NCBI GenBank assembly: GCA_025766275.1
Contig: JAFKAC010000066.1
Location: forward strand, 124,001-188,000
Direction: 5' to 3'
Source of the DNA: Lactarius indigo
Taxonomy: Eukaryota > Basidiomycota > Agaricomycetes > Russulales > Russulaceae
Length of the DNA stretch: 64,000 nt
Shown here piece by piece: positions 1-9,623 of this stretch (position 1 is the stretch's first letter; each line of letters begins with the position of its first letter). Position numbers and translations under genes: made by a program. The notes below the pieces were generated by a model. The model saw nothing but the letters and a program-made list of their open reading frames with translations. It made no database searches and was not told the DNA's origin.

Positions 1-2248
1 TACCTTGCTTTTATCCTGTTTTCTTGCCCACCCCCCAATACGCTAACATCGTTGAGGTGAAGAAAATTTGAAGTGTTTGGTACAGTCAGTGCACAGTAGA
101 ACCATCAGTGATATGAAACAGAGGAACACGGCCCTTGTGAAACAACACATCATTGAATGAAATCCATCAGCCCAACATGTGACTGGGCTTCCTTCAACCA
201 CTCCAACACCAATGGCTGTCCTCGGCCCGACACGTGACTGGGCTTCTCGATCTTGTCTCACCTCCACTCACTCCCTTGTTGCTCCTTCTCCTTGCTAGAT
301 GCCCAACTGCTCCGACACCAATGGCTGTCCTCAACCACCTACACCATAGCCGATAGCCAACAATGCCTCGGCCGAAATGTTATCAAGGGTCCTGCCTCAA
401 CATTCCCTTCCATTCCATTCCTTGTTTTGCGGGCCTTCCTCTACCTAACATTTCACAACCTTGTGATATTGTCAATGCATATGCCTTCGGCCGATGACCA
501 GCCAAGAGGCCTCCTCTTTGTCAGAAAAAGGTGTGCCAGAATCTTCTCCAGCTCCCACCTTACGTTCATTATCTACTCACCCTGTTTAATCCCTCTAAGT
601 TTAGTACACATCAATAGCGTTGCTAGTGCGTGTTGCAATACTCCCCCCTCAAACTTTCCATCTCTCTTGGACTTTATCGTGGACACTCTCATTTACTCTT
701 CTCCGTTTGTCTGTCTGTCTCTACTGTCGATAATTTGGTTTTCTTATGACACCACTCCCCATCCCATCCGTGTGTCACATGATGGAGTCAGAAGCACTGC
801 AACTTCTGGTGTTTCAATTCTTTATGTAACCATCGAAGACACCTGACAGATGACTGCTGCACACATTGACTTATCAGCTTGAACACCCTCGCTGCTCTTC
901 TGCCAGGCTGGTTTCTTTCAGTGAGTTTTTATTTTTATTTTTTCCTCATTCTTTTAACTCTCCGAAACTGATGACACAAACCTCACCCAGATGGTGTCTG
1001 TTGACTTTATGCGGACATACGTGTGGAGATCTTGATGAGCTTAGTAGCAATAAGTTGTTTTTTTTTTCAGTTTCACACTGTTTCTCACTGATGACATGAA
1101 CCTCACACAGGTAGTGTGTCAACTTTATGTGCACATACTTGAATAACTGCATGGAGGTCTCCAATGTCTTTAATATTGATAAGTTTTTTTTTTTTTTGTT
1201 TCCCTCACCCTCAACCCCCACCAGATCTCCACAAGCTGCGACTCTATCATCATTGGTACATTTTGGCATCCAAATGTCACCTAGGCATATACAGAGCAAC
1301 TTGCGTGAGACTGGCGGCAGTTTGACTCCGTACTTTTAGCACTTACAGGCTTACTTCAAAGGGTCCTGTTGTCTTGAAACTCAGGTTCTTGGGGCATTAC
1401 AATGAAGTCTGCAAGCGTGTACAGCAAACAGACATTGATCCCAAGTATGATGTACAATACACTTGCTTCGCATTTCCCTGACACCCCGCCTAACAGCTTC
1501 TTTTCTTCAGAGAACGACATGAATGTCCTCATGCGCATCTCTTCTACATCACAAAATATGCCTTTGCCCTCACACACACCTTACCTTGTCTTCCTCACTG
1601 ACTACTGGATCCAAGACAAGTCACACAGCTTATGCCACCAACACATGGCCTCAACCTGCATCTTTTTTTCTTCTTTTTGAACCTATTTATACCCCAGTAT
1701 CTCAACTCATTCCCTCCATCTCCTTTCTCTTCTCCCTCTATTTCGTCTTGAACCGTGTCACTCTTTACTTTGTCCAATGACCATTCCTTCTGACCCCAGC
1801 AGCCATCCCCAACCACCACCCCCTTGCCAGTCCAATCTCCATTCATGCCAACGTTCATGCCATCCCCAATCACCACCCCCTTGCCAGTCCAATCCCCATT
1901 CACACCAACGTTCACGCCATCCCCAATCACCACCCCCTTGCCAGTTCAATCTTCGTTCAAGCCAATGTTCGCACCATCATCTAAGACTCTGCATCAAATT
2001 CGTATCCCTACTGTTCTCCACCACCTGCACCTTTTTTCGGCTAACTTCTTTGCAACCCTGCAACCTTGGTTACACATTCATCTCTGGCCAAACACAATCA
2101 CACCCTCATTCCACTTGATAACTCCCACGGTTGGTCGCACAACGTCATCACCTTTGCTTACCTGAGTGTTGCCCCAACCATTCCGAACTCTCAAATCATC
2201 TCACTTGCAAAACATGCCTTCCTCATCCTCACAATACCCTCTCCCAGA
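1..2248. other. Gene-free flank left of the retrotransposon
   Basis: No open frame here reads like a recognisable protein in either strand. The ORFs are short and rich in Ser, Thr, Pro and His, as expected from a pyrimidine-rich plus strand with poly-T tracts. The stretch holds one 57-bp tandem repeat (listed separately) and otherwise appears to be decayed repeat or intergenic DNA. Confidence 0.5.
1803..1973. repeat. 57-bp tandem repeat, three copies
   Basis: Three head-to-tail copies begin at 1803, 1860 and 1917, exactly 57 bp apart, each opening with CCATCCCCAA. The second copy is nearly identical to the first; the third has more substitutions. Because 57 is a multiple of three, the minus strand reads as a repeating 19-residue Gly/Val/Asn-rich peptide. 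No start, splice or family signal supports a real protein. Confidence 0.85.
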
Positions 2249-2253
2249 CTGGA

Positions 2254-2832
2254 TGTTACGCCCTAGCAGGGGCGTGGGTTCTAAAGGTTCTGAGTCACAC
2301 AAGTATCAAGCGAAGACCTCTGTTGTCTTATTGCTATGAAATACGAGTGATAAAAGTGTGGCACAAGGTGCAGCACTACTCTGTAATGTAGGACTCCTCG
2401 TCCGAAGTGTCTAACACTTCTCTACACTTGATCTTGCTAGTGCACAGAGTATAACAGGTGTAACGCGTTGATATAGTTCAACTGCAAAGACTTCGAAGTG
2501 TCCTGGTTAGGGACTGAAGTAGGGGATGCACAAGAAGAGAGGGATAAGGCGAGGTCACACCAAAGTACGGAGGCAAGGTTGCTAGATTGCAAACGAAGCC
2601 AAGTCTGGCTTCCTACGGTCTATGGTACAGGTTTATATAGGACAGGGTTCCAAACAACATGAACACAAGTCCACACAATATCAAAGAGACTAAACGGAGT
2701 AAACAGAAGTTCGGATCAAAGAAACAGCGCCACTAGTAACAGTAGCTCCTTTGGTAACAAGGTATAGTACAGAAGGGGGAAGGCAGGGTGGAGACATACT
2801 GTGACTTAGGTCCAAAGCGTCGGATCATAACA
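2254..2832 (-). repeat. 3' LTR of the chromovirus
   Basis: This 579-bp LTR is identical to the one at 9624-10202. On the minus strand the TATA box lies at 2639-2632 and the inferred transcript start is near 2606. The purine run AGAGAGGGG (minus strand, 2845-2837) lies just internal to it and could act as the plus-strand primer. Confidence 0.95.
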
Positions 2833-2836
2833 TGAG

Positions 2837-2845
2837 CCCCTCTCT
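2837..2845 (-). other. Candidate polypurine tract
   Basis: The minus strand reads AGAGAGGGG four bases before the 3' LTR. This is the expected place for the RNase-H-resistant primer of plus-strand DNA synthesis. The tract is short, so the call rests mainly on position. Confidence 0.5.
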
Positions 2846-2858
2846 AAGTCAACTCTCC

Positions 2859-3428
2859 CTAGAGTGCTTCGAAGTCCATCAGGTCATAGACATCGTTGTC
2901 TACATCATTGGAGGGGGTGCTTTCGCGAGGGAGGGGGCAGCGATGTTGGCGAAGGAAGTTGAAGGGACCATGGGCCCTGCACTTGCGACAATTTTCATAC
3001 TTGGGGCACTTGATTTCTTCATGGCTGTTGCTGGTAAAACACTTGCCACACCACTGAGTGCGTTCTTCAGGGGCTGGCCAGAGACACTGATAGGGGAAGT
3101 GGTCAGTGCTAGAACACCTCCAGCAAAACTTCTGTTTTTGAGGGCAGGCGAAGGAGAGGTGGTCTTCAGACTGACACCTGTAACAAAGTCGGATGGTGCC
3201 AGTCTCCTTCTTGTTGGCTCTGCGCTTGCGTCTCTTCTTCCTTTCTGCAGAGGGGCTAGGTCCTTCTGGTTCGTCGTGGAGTCTTGGCATGGAGTGGTAG
3301 TGAGGTGGAGCAGGGGCAGGAATGTGGTGGACTTCAAAGGGGTGAGTTTCTTCTTCCGGAGGAGGGGGGTGTAGTGCGAGCCATCGGTCTGCAATCCGGA
3401 CATAGGCCTTGTGTTCTTGCAGCCTTCT
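2859..3428 (-). CDS. Zinc-knuckle extension in frame downstream of pol
   Basis: After the UGA that ends pol (3431-3429) the same frame stays open for 189 codons to 2859. An ATG at 3290 would give a 143-residue protein. It has a basic stretch (ERKKRRKRR) followed by two canonical CX2CX4HX4C knuckles (starting CYRC and CWRC), a third near-canonical one (CGKC) and a fourth Cys/His cluster (CRKC). Zinc knuckles bind nucleic acid, so RNA or DNA binding by the element is likely. An extra knuckle protein 3' of pol is unusual because gag already has one. It could be made by UGA read-through or reinitiation, or it could be the C-terminus of a longer Pol cut off by a recent CGA-to-TGA change. Frame identity is seen directly; the way it is expressed is inferred. 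Confidence 0.7.
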   Translation of the reverse strand, partial: RRLQEHKAYVRIADRWLALHPPPPEEETHPFEVHHIPAPAPPHYHSMPRLHDEPEGPSPSAERKKRRKRRANKKETGTIRLCYRCQSEDHLSFACPQKQKFCWRCSSTDHFPYQCLWPAPEERTQWCGKCFTSNSHEEIKCPKYENCRKCRAHGPFNFLRQHRCPLPRESTPSNDVDNDVYDLMDFEAL

Positions 3429-6400
3429 TCAGGTGCTGGTTAGTTGCATGTCCATGTTGAGGAGGTGCCTTTTGAGGGGCTCCATCGTCTTGTACAGGCC
3501 TTCAATCTCCTTTCGGAGGGCCTTCTGGTTTCGCAAGAGTCGGCGAGTCCTGGAGATTTCTGCTGTGAGGCGGTCATCTTTCAGGTCTTCTAGGACTTCA
3601 TCGACTTGTCTGGCTGTGGGGGAAGCTTCGTCCAAGTTCTGCATCTGAGCTGGGGTGATGGGGGGAGCTGGATTGTGGGGGTCGTCGTCTCTGGGAAGGA
3701 GGAAAAGGGGGAGGCCATAGTGAGGGAGGTTCTTGCCCATGGTGCTGATGACATCTTCTTTGTTTTCACTGATCTTGATCCATTTGGCATCCTTTCGGAT
3801 GTACGAGGTTGGGTCAGTGTCGTCAGGGATGAGGAAGTGGACATAGCGGCTGCTCCAGGGGTCATTCAAGAAGAAGGGGTAGCCAGGGTCGTCGTCTTCT
3901 TCAGCAGTGATATGCATCCTTTCATAGTTAATGGGGAGTGCGTCCATGATTGGGTCATTGGTTATTTTGCTGAGACGAGCCATAGTCACTCTAGGATCAG
4001 GGGGGGAGGTGGTAGGTCGGTGTATCTCGGGAGTAGGGGGAGCTGTGTGTCCAGGAGGGGGAACGCAAAGGGCTATTCCTCCTCCTTCTGTTTCTATGAT
4101 GCTGGGCATGGTGGGATCGATGGGTTGTGGTTCCTGGACGAGTGAAGGCAAGGAAGGGGGTCGTGCTGGGAAGGGAGAATAGCCAGAGGAGGGTGTGACA
4201 GAGGGTGTTTCGTCAAAGGAGCCTCTTTCCATGGCACGAGCAACGAGGCGTTCTACAGAGGAGGAGCGAGAGGGCATGGTGAGGAAGCTAGTGGGGAAGG
4301 TGGTTGCTGTTCGTACTGTTACTTCCTTTCGTTTTAACCATTGCTTTGCTCCTTCGCTTCTGGGGTTACTTTCGAAGTGTTCCTGAATAAGTTCTGGGGC
4401 GTTGAGGTTCTTTTCTGGTTCCCAACTGTTGTGTGCATCGGAGTATCCTTTCCACTTGATTAGGAACTGTAACTGGTTCCTGTGGCGTCTTGTTTCTAGT
4501 ATTTTCTCGACTTCCCACTCCTGTTCTCCATCTACTAGATCTGGGGGTGGTTCCGTAAAGTTCTTTCCATGTATGGAGGTTTCTTTGTATGGCATCAGGA
4601 GGGACGCATGGAATACTGGGTGGATCTGCCATTGATGGGGAAGTTTCAGGGCATATGTGGTGGCGGAGATCTTCTTTGTGACCCTGAAGGGTCCATATCT
4701 TTTTGGGGCTAACTTGAAACTAGGATGCGTTGTTTTCAAGTTCCTGGCATCCAGCCACACACTATCTCCTTCTGTGTGTTGTTCGAAGCGAGAGGATCCT
4801 TTGTAGAGTGACTGTGCATGGGTAATTGCTGCTTGGGCAGTCCTTCTGGCTTCCTGGATTCGCTCCAATCTCTCTTGTGTTCCTGGTACTGTGGTCGTTC
4901 TTTCTGGTTGGTGTACTCTTGGGATGTACCCAAGGATTAGTTCGTAGGGTGCCTTTTTAGTGGTTGCGCTTGGCCAGGAGTTGTGGGTGTACTGTGCCAG
5001 TGGTAGTAGCTCCGTCCAATTGTCTTGTTGATGGTTTATGAACATTCGGAGGTATTGTTCTAACCACTGGTTTGTTCGCTCTGATTGTCCATCTGTTTGT
5101 GGGTGGTATGCTGTGCTGATGTTTTGTTCTATGTCAAGCACTCTGCACAGTTCTTTGATGAACTTTGCTGTGAATCTGGGGTCTCTGTCGGAGATGACCC
5201 TTCTTGGTAGTCCATAGTGTGGCAGGACAGTTTTGGCATAGAGTTTTGCCACTCCTTCTGCGTCTATTGTTTCGCTGCATGGGATAAAGAAGGCTGCTTT
5301 GGAACAGTCATGATCCGTGATGGTGAGAATTGTGTCATTGTCTTCTGATTGGGGTAGCTTTGTGATAAAGTCTAGAGCGATGGTTTCAAAAGGGAGTGCT
5401 TCTGGGTTAGTCTTGATGGGGAATATCGGTGGTTTCGGGTTCCCAGGGAAGTTCTTGTTTGATTGGCATGTGGCACAGCCCTTTACATATGCGGATATGT
5501 CGTCTTTCATGTTTGGCCACCAAAAGTCTTGTGACACTAACCACAAGGTCTTTGTTATTCCAGGGTGTCCAGCTGTTTTTGTGTTGTGAAACAGGGAAAT
5601 TACCCCCCTCTTTAGCGGTGTGTTGTCCACAACCACCAGTTTGTCGCCTCTCCACCAGTGTTTGCCTTGTTTTACTAGGTGGAAGGGGGCGGCCCACTCG
5701 TCTAGAGTGTCTTGGTGGTCTAATTGGTGTGCCATGACCCGGTCATCTATTCTTATGGAGAGAGCGGAGTTTGCGAAGATGGTTGGGGTCAGGACCACTA
5801 CATCGGTGTTATCCCCTGCTCCGGTGTCGTGGTCAGGGCATCTTGACAGGGCATCAGCATGGTTTTGGGGTCCGGGTTTGTGGTGAAGTTTGATGTGATA
5901 GTCTGCAAGTCTGGGGATGTAGCGCGCCACTCTCCTATTGATTTGTCGAGGGTGGCGATAATATTCTAGGTTTTTGTGGTCGGTAAACACTGTGATTTCG
6001 TGGGGGGACCCTAAAAGAAGGTGTCTCCAGTGTTCTAGTCCTCTGATTACTGCCAAGAGTTCCCTGTCATGGATGTCATAGTTGCGCTCCACTTCTGAAA
6101 ATGATTTGGAGAAGTATCCCACAGCTTGTGGTTTGTTTCGGCTGTCTCTTTGTGTTAAGATTGCCCCTGTGGCGAAAGCGGAGGCATCTACTTCTAGTTC
6201 GAAAGGTTTGTCCATATCTGGTTGGCATAAGATGGGGTCTTTGCACACAAGCGTGATGAGAGCTTCTAAGGCTTCTGCTGCTTCCTTTGTCCATCTGAAG
6301 GGTCCTTCTGATGTCTTTATTGTGTCCGTGATGGGTCTTGCTAAGTGAGCGAAGTTGGGGATGAAGGGTCGCTGATAACTTAGTGTCCCCAACACGCTTC

Positions 6401-7742
6401 TTGCTTGTTTGACTGACTTGATGTCTCTTGGCCAGTCTTTTAGTCCTTCTACTTTCTTTGGGTCGATTTTGATTTGAGACCCATCGATGACAATGCCTAG
6501 GTAGTGGATCTTTCTTTGTTCGAACACGCATTTCGATGCTTTAAGGAAATAAGATTCCTTTTCACAGATTTCCAAGAACTCGTGTACAATTTGTCTGTGG
6601 CGTTCTGTATCTTCTTCTGTGGCTATCAGGACATCGTCCATGTACACAAATAGCTCTCTCGGGTATTTGTCCATAAGCGGTCGAAGTATTCTGCTCATGG
6701 TTCTTGCAAAGGTGGCTGGTGCATTTGTGAGGCCGAAGGTCATGACTCGAGGGATGAACAGCCCCCTTGGTGTCTTGAAGGCTGCCTTCCACTGATCTTC
6801 CTCTTTTATGCGGATGTTATGGTACCCCCATCTGATATCAAACTTTGAGAACAGTGTTTTCCCATTTAAGTTGGTCAGGATGTCGGAGATGAGAGGTAGT
6901 GGGTAAGTGTCTTTTATTGTCCAGGTATTTAGGGGTCTGTAGTCCAGGATAGGGCGCAACCCTCCGTCTGTTTTCTTTCTAAAGAAGAAGGAGGAAGCGT
7001 AGGGGGAGCTTCCTTCATAGATGTATCCTTTTGCTATGTTTTCGTCGAGATATGCCTTCAACTCCTTGTCTTCTTCTGGAGTCAAGGGGTAGATTTTGCA
7101 ATTGATCTTGTTGGGTGCATCTGGTCGCAATGTGATAGGATGGTCTTCTTCTCTTTCTGGGGGAAAGCGCTGTGCTTCTTCGTCTGAGAATACTTTGTTG
7201 TGGCGCTGGTATTCTTCTGGGATTGCAGTTTCTTTTACTGGGTCAAAGGTTGTTTTGGTTGCTGCCGCTTTCGCTTCTTGGTGTCGCTTTCTTCGGAAGC
7301 AGTACCCTCCTGTCAGGATGGTGACGGCTTCTCCTTTCAGCTCTTGTTTCTTCCAGTCTATGTCTGGGTTTTCGTGTTCGAACCAGGGATATCCAAAGAT
7401 CATTCTGTCTTCCCCTAGGCTGGTTACGAAAAACTGGAAGGGAGTTTCTTCTTCTCCTCTTTTTATCCATAGCTGGCATGTTTCTGTCATGGTGCCATCT
7501 TTGTTTAGCGATCCATCTACATTCCGGACCAATCTGGGTGGTTTTAGAGGAGTGGTTCCTAGTCCAAGTTTTTGGATCAGGTTTCGGTCGATTAGGTTGT
7601 CTGTTGCACCGCTGTCCAGCAGCACATTTATGCGAGCTTCTTTGTAGTAAAGGCGAACGAGGACTTTGATTGTCATAGCACTATCGCGAACACTATACAT
7701 TGAATTGGCCTCCCTGTCAGCTCTCACAGGTCGGCATCGCAA
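3429..7742 (-). CDS. Pol polyprotein: PR-RT-RH-IN-chromodomain
   Basis: This frame lies -1 relative to gag and overlaps its end. Its first codon in this span is TTG, so it is probably expressed by frameshifting rather than by its own start. Domains in order: aspartic protease (DSG at about 43-45), reverse transcriptase (YMDD at about 367-370), RNase H (DAS near 518, DREL, TDHKNL), integrase zinc finger (H and H near 719-726, C756 and C759), the integrase D,D,E core (Asp near 791, Asp852, Glu888), a GPF-type module, and a chromodomain at about 1075-1125 (EVEKILETRR, FLIKWKGY, NSWEP). Chromodomains steer chromovirus integration to modified chromatin. About 310 further residues follow, Pro-rich and then helical, before a UGA at 3431-3429. 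All catalytic motifs are intact and no internal stop is seen. Confidence 0.95.
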   Translation of the reverse strand: MRCRPVRADREANSMYSVRDSAMTIKVLVRLYYKEARINVLLDSGATDNLIDRNLIQKLGLGTTPLKPPRLVRNVDGSLNKDGTMTETCQLWIKRGEEETPFQFFVTSLGEDRMIFGYPWFEHENPDIDWKKQELKGEAVTILTGGYCFRRKRHQEAKAAATKTTFDPVKETAIPEEYQRHNKVFSDEEAQRFPPEREEDHPITLRPDAPNKINCKIYPLTPEEDKELKAYLDENIAKGYIYEGSSPYASSFFFRKKTDGGLRPILDYRPLNTWTIKDTYPLPLISDILTNLNGKTLFSKFDIRWGYHNIRIKEEDQWKAAFKTPRGLFIPRVMTFGLTNAPATFARTMSRILRPLMDKYPRELFVYMDDVLIATEEDTERHRQIVHEFLEICEKESYFLKASKCVFEQRKIHYLGIVIDGSQIKIDPKKVEGLKDWPRDIKSVKQARSVLGTLSYQRPFIPNFAHLARPITDTIKTSEGPFRWTKEAAEALEALITLVCKDPILCQPDMDKPFELEVDASAFATGAILTQRDSRNKPQAVGYFSKSFSEVERNYDIHDRELLAVIRGLEHWRHLLLGSPHEITVFTDHKNLEYYRHPRQINRRVARYIPRLADYHIKLHHKPGPQNHADALSRCPDHDTGAGDNTDVVVLTPTIFANSALSIRIDDRVMAHQLDHQDTLDEWAAPFHLVKQGKHWWRGDKLVVVDNTPLKRGVISLFHNTKTAGHPGITKTLWLVSQDFWWPNMKDDISAYVKGCATCQSNKNFPGNPKPPIFPIKTNPEALPFETIALDFITKLPQSEDNDTILTITDHDCSKAAFFIPCSETIDAEGVAKLYAKTVLPHYGLPRRVISDRDPRFTAKFIKELCRVLDIEQNISTAYHPQTDGQSERTNQWLEQYLRMFINHQQDNWTELLPLAQYTHNSWPSATTKKAPYELILGYIPRVHQPERTTTVPGTQERLERIQEARRTAQAAITHAQSLYKGSSRFEQHTEGDSVWLDARNLKTTHPSFKLAPKRYGPFRVTKKISATTYALKLPHQWQIHPVFHASLLMPYKETSIHGKNFTEPPPDLVDGEQEWEVEKILETRRHRNQLQFLIKWKGYSDAHNSWEPEKNLNAPELIQEHFESNPRSEGAKQWLKRKEVTVRTATTFPTSFLTMPSRSSSVERLVARAMERGSFDETPSVTPSSGYSPFPARPPSLPSLVQEPQPIDPTMPSIIETEGGGIALCVPPPGHTAPPTPEIHRPTTSPPDPRVTMARLSKITNDPIMDALPINYERMHITAEEDDDPGYPFFLNDPWSSRYVHFLIPDDTDPTSYIRKDAKWIKISENKEDVISTMGKNLPHYGLPLFLLPRDDDPHNPAPPITPAQMQNLDEASPTARQVDEVLEDLKDDRLTAEISRTRRLLRNQKALRKEIEGLYKTMEPLKRHLLNMDMQLTST

Positions 7743-7748
7743 AAATCC
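7708..7748 (-). promoter_or_regulatory. Programmed -1 frameshift signal at gag-pol
   Basis: On the minus strand the heptamer G GAT TTT (7748-7742) lies in gag phase, followed by a 6-nt spacer (TGCGAT). Next comes a stem: GCC-GA-CCTGT (7735-7726) pairs with ACAGG-GA-GGC (7717-7708) around an 8-nt loop, with tandem G-A mismatches inside. The gag stop lies at the stem-loop boundary. Pol is open in the -1 frame only from 7775 onward, so the shift must fall in this overlap. GGAUUUU is a known -1 slippery heptamer in dianthoviruses. Confidence 0.75.
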
Positions 7749-9415
7749 TGATCTAAGGCATAGTAGCGTCTCTTTTCATCCTCAGTCATGCCTTGGACGA
7801 GTGCATGGGCTTGTCGGACTTTATCTTTGGTTGTGGTAGCAGCCACCGATGAGGTGCTTGCTTCTGGGGTGTATGGGGGTGCAGTGTCCGCTTCTTGGGT
7901 GTCTGTGGCTCTGGCTTTGGTTTGGTTGGTGGTGTTTTGTCGTTGACAGTTCCTAGCCATGTGTCCTTGCTGTCTACATTTGAAGCAGCGTCCTTCTTTC
8001 ATGAGGGTTTTCTTTTCTTCTTCAGTAAGCTTCTTAAAGGGGGTGGAGGTGGTGGCATCTACATCCATCGCGTTTGGGTCTCGCTTTGGTCGTCCTTGGT
8101 GGACATTCTGGGTTGGCCCTGGGTTTCTATTCCCCGGTCTGGCTTTTAGCAGCTTCCAGCGTTGATGTTCTGCTCTGGCAGCGGTTTGCCACTCGTCCAT
8201 GGTGTTTGGGATGGTGGTTCGCATAAGGCAAGCACGATACAGTCCTGTGGGTAGTCCTCTTTTAAAGAATTCCACCGTTCCAGGGGCATCTCTTGCCCAT
8301 CCTGCTATTCCTGCAAGGTGTTCGAAGTCAAGGATGTAACTGTCCAATGCTCCACCCTGCATCGTCAGACTGATGAGCTTCTGGTAGGCTCTTTCTTTGT
8401 TTAGAGTGTCGGTCCAGTCTCTGTCGAAGGTGTCGAGAAAACCGTCCCAAAGATCTTTGCTGTTTTTGGTGAGGGCTTTGGTGGGGTCTGCTAGTGCCGC
8501 TTCCATGTCATCTTCAGTTTGGTTGACCCACAGCTGTACACCAGGTCCTTTGAACATTGTAAGGGCGAATAGTACTCGTGCATAAGGTTCTTTGATGAGT
8601 TCATTCTCGCTATTTAACTTGATGTATCGTAGTAGTTCTCTTTTGAACTGACCACTCTCTGTTCTATCTCCGGTGAACGGAGTAGGAGGTGCTCCTTTGA
8701 GTCCTCCTGAGCTCGTTGTTGGTGTTCCTCCTGTTCCGGTGCTTGAGCCGGTACCTGTGCCAGTGCCTGTGGCGTTTATGGCTGACATGATAAGTGTTGG
8801 CTGTGGTGTGATGGGGCTCTGGGGTGGTTCGACTGGGGAGGGCAATCTGATTGGTGGTAGTGGGGCTGGGAATCCTTCTTCCGCTGGGGATGGTTCTATC
8901 CAGATAGGGATAGTGGGGCTGGCTTGTGACAAAGCTTGTGTGGGTACTGTGATGTCTAGGCGGTGTTCTGAGGAGTGGGATAGTTCTGAGTGTGATTCCG
9001 CTTTGTCTGAGCTGGGTTCTTCTTCTGATGAGTCTTGTTGTAGTCCGTATGTCCCCCTAGTGTTTCTTGGTGCTGAGGATGATTGTTGTGTGGGCGTTTC
9101 TGGGTTCTGTTCGTCTTCTTCGTTCCACCAGCCTAGTCCTTCAGCAAATCTATGTGGTGTGATGTTTATGGCTCTGGTGTGGTATGTGTTCTGAAAGTAT
9201 CGGAGGATGTACCAGTTGTTGTTGATGAATTCCACTGGTCTGAGTTCGCCTTTGATGAGGCACTTGTAACAAGGTGGTCTGCCTGATGTTGTGGCCCAGC
9301 GAGCTCCTTTTCCTAATTGACTGCTTTTAACGTGGTGTGGGAGGTCGTCTTGTGTTCTGGTTGTGACTGGGGTCCAATCGTTGTCTGATTCAAAGGTGAC
9401 ACTGATGCTAGCCAC
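7724..9415 (-). CDS. Gag protein with CCHC zinc knuckle
   Basis: The frame encodes up to 563 residues. The capsid-like region lies in the second half, and one CX2CX4HX4C knuckle (CFKCRQQGHMARNC, about 477-490) is followed by a 70-residue tail ending at TGA 7726-7724. The N-terminal third contains a CYKC motif and an acidic/Ser-rich stretch. Gag would form the particle and package the RNA. The start is unresolved: codon 1 here is GTG, and the first in-frame ATG is at 8788, which would give 354 residues. The open region upstream of it still looks protein-like, so a non-AUG start, an upstream splice or a lost start codon are all possible. The end of gag overlaps pol in the -1 frame. Confidence 0.85.
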   Translation of the reverse strand: MASISVTFESDNDWTPVTTRTQDDLPHHVKSSQLGKGARWATTSGRPPCYKCLIKGELRPVEFINNNWYILRYFQNTYHTRAINITPHRFAEGLGWWNEEDEQNPETPTQQSSSAPRNTRGTYGLQQDSSEEEPSSDKAESHSELSHSSEHRLDITVPTQALSQASPTIPIWIEPSPAEEGFPAPLPPIRLPSPVEPPQSPITPQPTLIMSAINATGTGTGTGSSTGTGGTPTTSSGGLKGAPPTPFTGDRTESGQFKRELLRYIKLNSENELIKEPYARVLFALTMFKGPGVQLWVNQTEDDMEAALADPTKALTKNSKDLWDGFLDTFDRDWTDTLNKERAYQKLISLTMQGGALDSYILDFEHLAGIAGWARDAPGTVEFFKRGLPTGLYRACLMRTTIPNTMDEWQTAARAEHQRWKLLKARPGNRNPGPTQNVHQGRPKRDPNAMDVDATTSTPFKKLTEEEKKTLMKEGRCFKCRQQGHMARNCQRQNTTNQTKARATDTQEADTAPPYTPEASTSSVAATTTKDKVRQAHALVQGMTEDEKRRYYALDQDFCDADL

Positions 9416-9611
9416 GATTGTGGTCTGTCTTGGGTGCTGATTTGTGTAAGGGGATGGCTGAAGCGGCCTCTTGTGTCAAGGAGGATCCGTCGCCCGGCTA
9501 TGCCGTCGTTTCTAGGTTCTGTGGGGTGTCTGGTTGTTGGCTGATGCGTCCTCTTGGATCGTCGCCCACTCTGCTGTGTGGCAGTAGTGTCTTGGGTGTG
9601 TTGGGGGTTGT

Positions 9612-9622
9612 AGACTTGGCTT
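9612..9622 (-). other. Self-priming primer-binding site (11 nt)
   Basis: One base after the 5' LTR, the minus strand reads AAGCCAAGTCT. This is the exact reverse complement of AGACTTGGCTT at 9976-9966 in the LTR, 33 nt downstream of the LTR TATA box, where transcripts are expected to start. Nothing here matches the usual TGG start of a tRNA-primed site. This is the layout of Tf1-type self-priming, where the first nucleotides of the mRNA fold back and prime reverse transcription. Confidence 0.8.
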
Positions 9623-9623
9623 A

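Noticed and set aside
9612..9623. tRNA-primed primer-binding site
   Set aside because: The sequence next to the LTR does not begin TGG and I see no tRNA 3'-end match, while its 11-nt complement lies at the predicted RNA start, so self-priming explains it better.
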